Of a stretch of 64,000 nt of DNA, positions 55,609 to 62,140 are shown in pieces. The translations under genes and the position numbers were made by a program. The DNA is taken from NCBI RefSeq assembly GCF_014635245.1, contig NZ_BMCP01000001.1, positions 248,001 to 312,000 of the forward strand, written 5' to 3'. Each line of letters opens with the position of its first letter. Position 1 is the stretch's first letter. The DNA is from Agaricicola taiwanensis (GTDB taxonomy: Bacteria > Pseudomonadota > Alphaproteobacteria > Rhizobiales > Methylopilaceae). Below the pieces are notes generated by a model that saw nothing but the letters and a program-made list of their open reading frames with translations, was not told the DNA's origin and did not search any database.

Positions 55609-56988
55609 TCACTGGGATTTCTTGAAGATCTCGAGAACCTCGTCCGCCGTCAGGCCGTCGAGACCTCGGAGCTTGGCCCAGATGGTTGCCGTCTCCGCGC
55701 CGCCGATGACGGGCGATGCGCAGGTCACGAACTTCTGTTCGAGTTCCTGCCATGACAGCGGATTTGTCGGATGGCCCTTGGGCTTGTAGAGCCGACGCTT
55801 GAACGTCCGCCCATCCTCATGGACGACTTCGATATCGGCGAAGTCGTTGAAGACCGAATCCCGCTCGCGCAGATCATCGTGAACATAGATGTTGAGCTTG
55901 GGGTAGAGCGCGCGGATTTCGGGATTGTTGACTTTGTCGTCGCTGAACTCGGCAAAGGTGACCTGGCCATACTGCAACGCCGCGGCGATGCAGTATTCCA
56001 TGCTGAACTTGCCTTCCAGCCCCGTTTCAGCATTGTGATAGGGCAGTGTGTTTTCGCAGCGATAACCGATGCCGCAGTTCAACCGGCTCATTTTGGCGGG
56101 AACGATATCTCCGCTACGGATGCCCTCAAGTACGACGTCGAGCACGTGATGGGTGAGGGAACACGTCGGATAGAGCTTGAAGATGATGCCGGGGCTGACG
56201 ACGTCGAACGGCTCGCCAAGTCCGACAAGTGCCTTCTCAACCGCGATGTTCTCAAAGCCGGCAAACAGATCGAAAAAACCTTCCTTCGCTTCAATGGTCT
56301 TTGGGTTGGCGCTTAAGCCTTTAGCGGCGAGCACGGCGGAAAGAACGCCGTTCTGAGCGGCCAGCCCCGAGTGCAGCGGCTTCGTCATGGTCCCGAAATT
56401 GGCCCTGAGCCCGCATGCCATGGAAGCGGCGATGGACAAGGCGATTGCACTCGTGTCCGCATCCAGCTGCAACAGATTGGAGACGGCCGCCGATGCTCCC
56501 ATGGTCCCAAGCGTGGAGGTCGTGTGCCAGCCACGCTCGTAATGCTCCATGTTCATGGCCCGGCCGAGCTTGGCTTCGATTTCGACGCCCACCGCATAGG
56601 CCGTTATGATCGCCTTGCCGTCGGCTTTCGCCCGCGGCGCGGCGGCGAAGATGGCCGGCACCACCGGTGCGGAAGGATGTCCGCGCATGGACTCATTGGT
56701 GTCATCGATGTCGTGCGCGTGCGCCATGGTCCCGTTGATAAGCGCCGCCGTGCGCTCGTTGGTGCGGCGCTCGCAGCCCCAGACGGGAACCGTGCCCTCT
56801 TCACCCTCGGCAACTGAAAGTGCTGCGATCGTCGGCGGTTCGGTGAAGCCGGCGATGGCGCCGCCGATGCAGTCGGCGATCGCCTGTTTGGACAGCTCTC
56901 GCGCGTCGTTCGGAAGCGCGTCCCAACGCGTCTGAGAGACGAACTCGCCGTAGGCGCGGGTGACGGATTTCATATCTGGATGCAGCAT
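55609..56988 (-). CDS. MmgE/PrpD-family protein
   Basis: A 459-residue member of the MmgE/PrpD fold, which includes 2-methylcitrate dehydratase, cis-aconitate decarboxylase and iminodisuccinate epimerase. Visible landmarks are AIADCIGGAIAGFTEPP, HAHDIDDTNESMRGHPSAPVVPA (the conserved HD.D..MRGHPS region) and GWHTTSTLGTMGASAAVSNLL. The reaction cannot be chosen from sequence alone. Its insertion between the TRAP binding protein and the membrane subunits ties it to the imported compound. Confidence 0.9.
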   Translation of the reverse strand: MLHPDMKSVTRAYGEFVSQTRWDALPNDARELSKQAIADCIGGAIAGFTEPPTIAALSVAEGEEGTVPVWGCERRTNERTAALINGTMAHAHDIDDTNESMRGHPSAPVVPAIFAAAPRAKADGKAIITAYAVGVEIEAKLGRAMNMEHYERGWHTTSTLGTMGASAAVSNLLQLDADTSAIALSIAASMACGLRANFGTMTKPLHSGLAAQNGVLSAVLAAKGLSANPKTIEAKEGFFDLFAGFENIAVEKALVGLGEPFDVVSPGIIFKLYPTCSLTHHVLDVVLEGIRSGDIVPAKMSRLNCGIGYRCENTLPYHNAETGLEGKFSMEYCIAAALQYGQVTFAEFSDDKVNNPEIRALYPKLNIYVHDDLRERDSVFNDFADIEVVHEDGRTFKRRLYKPKGHPTNPLSWQELEQKFVTCASPVIGGAETATIWAKLRGLDGLTADEVLEIFKKSQ

Positions 56989-57071
56989 GACAGGTTCCTT
57001 GCGGGCGCAGCGAAATCGGTCGCTGCAGCAACGGCTGAAGACGTTGGTTTCGTCCGATGGGCGATGAGTTG

Positions 57072-57106
57072 CGCCGAAGGGTGGGCCTATGACCGGTCCT
57101 TCGGCG
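57072..57106 (-). other. Intra-operon hairpin after dctP
   Basis: CGCCGAAGG and CCTTCGGCG form a perfect 9-bp inverted repeat with a 17-base loop, starting 9 bases after the dctP stop on the minus strand. No T-run follows. It sits in the 127-base gap before the MmgE/PrpD gene and probably stabilises the dctP message. Confidence 0.6.
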
Positions 57107-57115
57107 ACAGCTTTG

Positions 57116-58108
57116 TTACTTCACGTCCTGGATGGCCTGGAACAGCCCTTTGGTTTCCCAGGTTCCTTGTTCTTCCATCTGCGCGACGACGGGCCCCATC
57201 TTCTCGATGAAGGGACGCGGCGACGTGCGGATCACCACTGCGCCTTCGTCGATCATTTCCTCGATGACCTGCGCCTGATCCTCGACCGCCAGCTTGGAAT
57301 AATATTTCCCCGCCTCGTGGCCGGCCTCCAGAAGAGCCTTCTGGTGTTCCGGGCTCAGCTGCTGGAACTTCCGGTCGCCGATGACGATCGTGAAACTGTC
57401 ATTGAAGAAGTCGACCAGGGTCAGATAGGGCGCGACTTCATGCAGCGACTGGCCCGCGAAACCCGACACCGTCGCGGAGGCCACCTCGGCCACACCCTGG
57501 CGCAGCGCGAGATAGGTCTCGCCCCACGGTAGGCTGACGGTCTTTGCCCCCATGGCTTCGAAGGTCTTCACGAAACCTTCCCATGGCGGGATGCGCACCT
57601 TTACGCCCTGCAGGTCCTCAGGCTTCATGATGGGCTTGGTCGAGATGATGGGCTTGCCCGGGCGCACACCGTTCCTGAGCACCATGCGAAAGCCCCTGTC
57701 CTGAAGCTTCTGCTCCATGGACTTGTAGACGTCGCTGTCGAGCACCCGTTTGAAATGTTCGGTGTCGCGGAAGACGAAACCAACGGAAGTAATGTTCCAG
57801 TCCTTCACATACTTGCCGAAGTTTCCGGTGCCTCCCGCATACATGTCCTGCGCGCCCAGGCGGATGGCCTCAAGCTGCGCGCCGGCATCGCCAAGCTGAC
57901 CGCCTGAAAACACGCGGACCTGAATCTCACCGTTGGTCTTTTCCGAGACCAGCTTGGCAAAATAGTCCTGCGCTTTTGTCTCCGTATGCTGGGGGTCGGT
58001 GATATTGCCCAGACGAAGAACGATGGGATCGCCGGCAAAGGCCGGGGCCGCGCCGATCAGGGTCAGCGCGAAGGCTGCTGCCAGTCGCCGCAAAGGGATC
58101 TGCCTCAT
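57116..58108 (-). CDS. dctP: TRAP transporter substrate-binding protein (DctP family)
   Basis: Periplasmic solute receptor of 330 residues with a Sec signal peptide (RRLAAAFALTLIGAAPAFA, cleavage before GDP). The mature protein shows the DctP pattern: LRLGNITDPQHTETKAQDYFAKLVSEKTNGEIQV-like start, SGGQLGDAGAQLEAIRLGAQDM, and KVRIPPWEGFVKTFEAMGAKTV. Members bind C4-dicarboxylates and other carboxylic acids. It is the first gene of the operon, divergent from a LysR regulator. Confidence 0.95.
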   Translation of the reverse strand: MRQIPLRRLAAAFALTLIGAAPAFAGDPIVLRLGNITDPQHTETKAQDYFAKLVSEKTNGEIQVRVFSGGQLGDAGAQLEAIRLGAQDMYAGGTGNFGKYVKDWNITSVGFVFRDTEHFKRVLDSDVYKSMEQKLQDRGFRMVLRNGVRPGKPIISTKPIMKPEDLQGVKVRIPPWEGFVKTFEAMGAKTVSLPWGETYLALRQGVAEVASATVSGFAGQSLHEVAPYLTLVDFFNDSFTIVIGDRKFQQLSPEHQKALLEAGHEAGKYYSKLAVEDQAQVIEEMIDEGAVVIRTSPRPFIEKMGPVVAQMEEQGTWETKGLFQAIQDVK

Positions 58109-58166
58109 GTTTCTGGTCCTCTGGTTCTGCAGCTTGTCAGGCTATTAGCCATCTTCGCTGCACCCT

Positions 58167-58212
58167 TAATATAAGTATTATTGATTTTGCATATAACGTA
58201 TGCCAAAGTTAT
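58167..58212. promoter_or_regulatory. Operator region between dctP and lysR
   Basis: Two inverted repeats lie in the AT-rich gap: TAATA-N4-TATTA (58167-58180) and ATAAC-N10-GTTAT (58193-58212). The second has a spacing close to LysR-type T-N11-A sites. Both are between the divergent promoters, as expected for LysR control of the TRAP operon. Confidence 0.5.
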
Positions 58213-58272
58213 CAGGTGGTCAACTCGGTTTTTTGGCAAGCGGTTGGCCTCCAAGCAGATCGGGGGGTTGCA

Positions 58273-59241
58273 TTGAAAAGCTGGATGAACATCAGGTTTC
58301 TGGAAATATTCGTCTCGACGATCGATAATGACGGCATGTCTAACGCCGCTGAAAAATTAGGTCTTTCCCAATCCGCCGTCTCGCAGGCGATCGCAAATCT
58401 GGAAAAATCCATAGGAAAGCAGTTGTTGGACCGTACGGTCCGACCTTCTCGTCTCACTCTTGCAGGATCCGTCTTTTACGAGAAGGCCACTGGTCTGTTG
58501 AACAGGATCCGCGATCTTGAGCAGATGGTGGATCTTGACCTCAACGAGCCGCTGCCGGTGTTGCGGATCGGCATGGTGGATTCCTTCGCGGCCACCGCCG
58601 GGCCGGCCTTGGTCAAGGATCTCGAAACGGTCGCCGGTCGCTGGCTGGTGGGATCCGGTTTGCAGGACACCAGCGTGCGCGCCCTGCTGGAACGGCGGGT
58701 CGATCTGGCGATCACATCAGACGAGACGATGCTCGATTCCGAGATTCTTTCTCTGCCGATCTTCGAGGAGCCGTTCTTCCTGGTTGCGCCCAACGAGGTG
58801 GGTCCGAAGACGACCATCGAGGCTCTCGTCGGCCGGTACGACTTCATCCGCTATGCCCGCGCCTCGTTCATCGGCAAGCAGGTTGAAAACCACCTCAGTC
58901 AGCTGTCGCAGACCCCGTCGCTTCGCTACGAATTCGACACATCTGACGCGGTCATGGCCATGGTGAGCGAGGGGATCGGCTGGACCATCACGACGCCCTT
59001 GGTGGCGCTCAAGAGCCGCCCCTCGGAGAGGGACGTCTCGTTCCATCCTCTGCCCGGCGCTCCCTTCAAGCGCCGGTTGTGGCTGATCGCCCGGAAGTCG
59101 GAAAATTCGGCCTTGGCCGAGCGTGTCGCCTCGGCCGCGCGGCGCGCCCTGATCCAGAGGTGCCTGCCGCGCATCCTGGAGATCGCGCCCTGGATGAAGG
59201 ACAGTTTCCAGAACCAGCGCCAGAACGCCGGCAAGAGCTGA
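58273..59241 (+). CDS. LysR-family transcriptional regulator
   Basis: LysR-type regulator of about 322 residues. The N-terminal winged helix is WMNIRFLEIFVSTIDNDGMS followed by AAEKLGLSQSAVSQAIANLE; the C-terminal part is a periplasmic-binding-type effector domain. Start choice is uncertain: a TTG at 58273 has GGGGGG 5 bases upstream, an ATG at 58285 lacks a good ribosome site, and a GTG at 58216 is also in frame. It is divergent from dctP and probably controls it. A 9-bp hairpin separates it from the convergent lyase gene. Confidence 0.9.
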   Translation: MKSWMNIRFLEIFVSTIDNDGMSNAAEKLGLSQSAVSQAIANLEKSIGKQLLDRTVRPSRLTLAGSVFYEKATGLLNRIRDLEQMVDLDLNEPLPVLRIGMVDSFAATAGPALVKDLETVAGRWLVGSGLQDTSVRALLERRVDLAITSDETMLDSEILSLPIFEEPFFLVAPNEVGPKTTIEALVGRYDFIRYARASFIGKQVENHLSQLSQTPSLRYEFDTSDAVMAMVSEGIGWTITTPLVALKSRPSERDVSFHPLPGAPFKRRLWLIARKSENSALAERVASAARRALIQRCLPRILEIAPWMKDSFQNQRQNAGKS

Positions 59242-59247
59242 GAGAGG

Positions 59248-59288
59248 CCGGATCAGATTCTAGCCTTGGAAGTCGGAACCTGATCCGG
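59248..59288. terminator. Bidirectional hairpin between lysR and the lyase gene
   Basis: CCGGATCAG and CTGATCCGG form a perfect 9-bp inverted repeat with a 23-base loop in the 59-base gap between the two convergent stops. No strong T-run is present on either side. Confidence 0.5.
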
Positions 59289-59300
59289 GCTGCCAGTTGA

Positions 59301-60809
59301 TCAGTTGGCTTCTTTCAGGAGCTTCGCGAAGTCGCCATCGAGCTTTGCCAGCGACGCTTCGATCTTACCGCGCTTTTCCTTCACCCAGGCGGCCTGCGCA
59401 TCGAGGGCCTGCTTGGCAGCCGCGAGCATCCGGCTCATTTCGGCGGGTTGTGGGCCGCCGGCGGTGGCGCGGTTGCGGACGATGGCCACGGGATCAAGCG
59501 TGCCTCGGAACTCCTCCTCGCTCATCGGGAGCTCGGCGGGGTTCAGGCTCATCTCCTTGGCCGCTTCGGCATAGATGCGCTTTGCCTCACCGTAGGGAAA
59601 ATCCGTCGGCTTGATGTTGTTTGCCTTCGCATGATCCACGACTTCGGAGGCGAAATGGTGCCCGGCGCGGAACGGCAGCTTGTACTTGCGCATCAAAACA
59701 TCGGCCAGTTCCTGCGATGCGGTCCAGTCGCTGTTGAGTTCTTCCAGCGCACGGTCCGGGCTGATGACCAGCGCGCTCAGGATCTTGTCCCATCCCTCGA
59801 GAACCTCGATCGCGCTCTTGACCACAGCGCTGTTGGCCTTGACGCTTTTTGGGTCGGACATGCCGGGCGTGATGTTGTGCGCCTGAATGACAGGGCCCAT
59901 GGCCAGTGTCAGGGCGGTTGAGGCGTCTTCGCGCGTTCCGTTCAAAAGACCCGGATTGCGCTTCTGCGGCATGGCGCTCGACACATAGGTGTTGCCGCCG
60001 CCTTCCTGGAGGAGGATCCAGGGCCGCGACTGGGCATATTGAGTCATGACATCTTCAACGAAATGGCCGGCGTGCAGCGCGATGCTGGTCACGATGGCGG
60101 CCGCCTCCACCGGATGTTCCATGGACGAGATCTGCGAGGCGTCATAGGCGTTTTCCACGACGCCGGAAAAGCCGAGATATTCGGCCATGCGGGCGCGGTT
60201 GAGCGGCCAGCTGGTGCCGTTGAGGACGGTCGTTCCCATGGGCGAGCGATCGACGCGTTCATAGGCCCCGCGGATGCGCTGGGCGTCGCGTTCCAGTCCC
60301 GCCGCATGGCCGAGAAGATAATGGCCGTAGCTGTTCGGCTGGGCGGCCACGCCATTGGTGTAGTTGGGGACGATGATGTCCGCATGCCTCTCCGCGAGGT
60401 CCACCAGCGTGCGCGACGTGATGTTGAGCTGATCGGCCAGGGCGAGCAGGTTTTCCCGCAGGATGGCGGCACGGTAGGTGGCATGCATGTCCTGGCTGGA
60501 GCGGCCCGCATGGAGCAGCGTCACCTCCACTCCGGCGGCGTCAATCAGCAGTGGCTCGAAAGTGATGACGGTCGAAGGGCGCTTGGCGCCTTCCTGGTTG
60601 CCGGCCTCGATCACCTTCGAGATTCCGGCCGCGATCCGGGGCACCATGGATTTTTCCAGAAGGCCTTCATCGGCGTTGATCACCGCCGTCGCCTTGTTGA
60701 TTTCTCCCAACCAGAAGAATTCATCGCGTCGCTCGGCTTTTTGAGCGGCGGCAGGCATGGCGTAGGCGCAGAGCAAGAGGGCGCAGGCGCCCACCTGTGA
60801 TTTAACCAT
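59301..60809 (-). CDS. Exported argininosuccinate-lyase-like C-N lyase (aspartase/fumarase superfamily)
   Basis: A 502-residue protein of the aspartase/fumarase superfamily. Superfamily regions are visible: HAGRSSQDMHATYRAAILRE (compare HTGRSRND of argininosuccinate lyase), LNGTSWPLNRARMAEYLGF, and the signature loop GGGNTYVSSAMPQKRNPG with the catalytic Ser region. The first 23 residues form a clear signal peptide (VKSQVGACALLLCAYAMPAAA, then QKA), which is unusual because superfamily members are normally cytosolic. The ATG at 60809 has AAGGAGG ideally spaced, so the signal peptide is real as encoded. The R-N-D substrate residues of argininosuccinate lyase are replaced, so the substrate differs. 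Confidence 0.9.
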   Translation of the reverse strand: MVKSQVGACALLLCAYAMPAAAQKAERRDEFFWLGEINKATAVINADEGLLEKSMVPRIAAGISKVIEAGNQEGAKRPSTVITFEPLLIDAAGVEVTLLHAGRSSQDMHATYRAAILRENLLALADQLNITSRTLVDLAERHADIIVPNYTNGVAAQPNSYGHYLLGHAAGLERDAQRIRGAYERVDRSPMGTTVLNGTSWPLNRARMAEYLGFSGVVENAYDASQISSMEHPVEAAAIVTSIALHAGHFVEDVMTQYAQSRPWILLQEGGGNTYVSSAMPQKRNPGLLNGTREDASTALTLAMGPVIQAHNITPGMSDPKSVKANSAVVKSAIEVLEGWDKILSALVISPDRALEELNSDWTASQELADVLMRKYKLPFRAGHHFASEVVDHAKANNIKPTDFPYGEAKRIYAEAAKEMSLNPAELPMSEEEFRGTLDPVAIVRNRATAGGPQPAEMSRMLAAAKQALDAQAAWVKEKRGKIEASLAKLDGDFAKLLKEAN

Positions 60810-60934
60810 GGCTTCCTCCTTGATGTTTGGCCGACGGCTGGCGCCGCCTTCTCGCTTCTCGGCAGTCCGTGCGCAGGCTAAAGGGCTTCCGCCGGTTGAG
60901 CCAGCGGCCACCGGTGGAAACGTCTGTTACGATG

Positions 60935-61990
60935 CTAGCCGATGGTCTGGCGCAGCACCCGCATCCAGTTGCCGCTGGCAAGGCGCTGGATCGTGCCATC
61001 GTCATAGCCGTGGTCGCGCAGCGCCCTGATCAGCGACTGAAGGTCCGCCACCGACTTCAGGCTTCGCGGAACAATGGCGCCGTCGTAGTCCGAGCCGAAG
61101 CCGACGCGGGTTTCACCCAGGCGGTCGATGAGCCCGTCCACATGGCGCACCACAACGTCCAGATCGGTGTCCTCATCCATGCGGCCGTCCTCGCGCAGGA
61201 AGCAGGTGGCGAAATTGACCCCCACGAGCCCGTCGCTGTCGCGGATGGCATCCAACTGCCGCTCCGTCAGGTTGCGTGAGGAAGGACAGAAGCTGTGCAG
61301 GTTCGAATGGGTCGCCACCAGAGGTGCCTCGGAAATCCGGGCCACATCCCAGAAGCCGCGCTCGGTCATATGCGAGACATCGACGAGGATGCCCATGCGG
61401 TTGCAGGCACGCACCAGCGCCTCGCCCGCCTCCGTCAGGCCGCCGTTGATGTTGGGCGAGCTCGGAAAGCGCATCGGCACGCCGTCACCGAAGATGTTGT
61501 TGCGGCTCCAGACGGGGCCGATGGAGCGAAGGCCGGCGGCGTATAGCACCTCTAGGAAGCTCAAGTCGGGGTCGATCGCTTCGGCGCCTTCGATATGCAT
61601 GACCGCAGCCAATGATCCGCGCGCCATGGCAGCTTCGATCTCCGTGGTGGTCCGGCACAGCGATAGCGCGCCTTTCGATTCGCGCTCGATGCGGATCAGG
61701 AGCGCGGCCATCTCGATCATCGCCGTTCGGGCGTCCTCGAGCGGAACCTCGGCCGGTAGAGGAACCTCGTAGCTAGCGCCGCGGAAAAGATTGAAGTCGA
61801 GGTCCCGGCGCGAGGGCGCATAAAGAGCAAACAGGCCACCGGCGAAACCGCCTTCCCGTGCACGGGGCAGATCGAGGTGGCCGGTGTTGCCACCGCGTAT
61901 GAAGCGTTGTGCCGCCTTCTGCAGGCCGGCCTGGCGCAAGCGAAGCAAGACGTCGTTGTGGCCGTCGAAGATCGGGATGATATCGGACAA
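60935..61990 (-). CDS. Dipeptidase, peptidase family M19 (renal dipeptidase type)
   Basis: Zinc-dependent dipeptidase of 351 residues in the amidohydrolase-like TIM barrel. IFDGHNDVLLRL supplies the first metal ligands, VMHIEGAEAI the bridging Glu, VATHSNLHSF a His ligand, and TRVGFGSDYDGA the conserved Asp. No signal peptide is seen, so it is probably cytosolic. M19 enzymes cleave dipeptides, often with a D-residue at the C-terminus. It lies upstream of the exported lyase on the same strand (125-base gap). Confidence 0.93.
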   Translation of the reverse strand: MSDIIPIFDGHNDVLLRLRQAGLQKAAQRFIRGGNTGHLDLPRAREGGFAGGLFALYAPSRRDLDFNLFRGASYEVPLPAEVPLEDARTAMIEMAALLIRIERESKGALSLCRTTTEIEAAMARGSLAAVMHIEGAEAIDPDLSFLEVLYAAGLRSIGPVWSRNNIFGDGVPMRFPSSPNINGGLTEAGEALVRACNRMGILVDVSHMTERGFWDVARISEAPLVATHSNLHSFCPSSRNLTERQLDAIRDSDGLVGVNFATCFLREDGRMDEDTDLDVVVRHVDGLIDRLGETRVGFGSDYDGAIVPRSLKSVADLQSLIRALRDHGYDDGTIQRLASGNWMRVLRQTIG

Positions 61991-62081
61991 GAGGCCCCCT
62001 CTCTGGCTGGAGAGGTCACGCTAAACGTGGCTGTATGCGGCACGCAATGTCTGATGACAGTGCCGGGAGGCTAGGCATCCA

Positions 62082-62116
62082 AAAAAGAACAGGGCAGCAG
62101 ATGCTGCCCCGTTTTT
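62082..62116 (-). terminator. Intrinsic terminator of the large unknown gene
   Basis: GGGCAGCA/TGCTGCCC forms a near-perfect stem (7-8 bp) and on the minus strand is followed by TGTTCTTTTTT. It lies 25 bases after the stop of the large unknown gene. A T5 run on the other side suggests some bidirectional activity. Confidence 0.8.
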
Positions 62117-62140
62117 CTGACCACCGCCAAATCGTAACGA

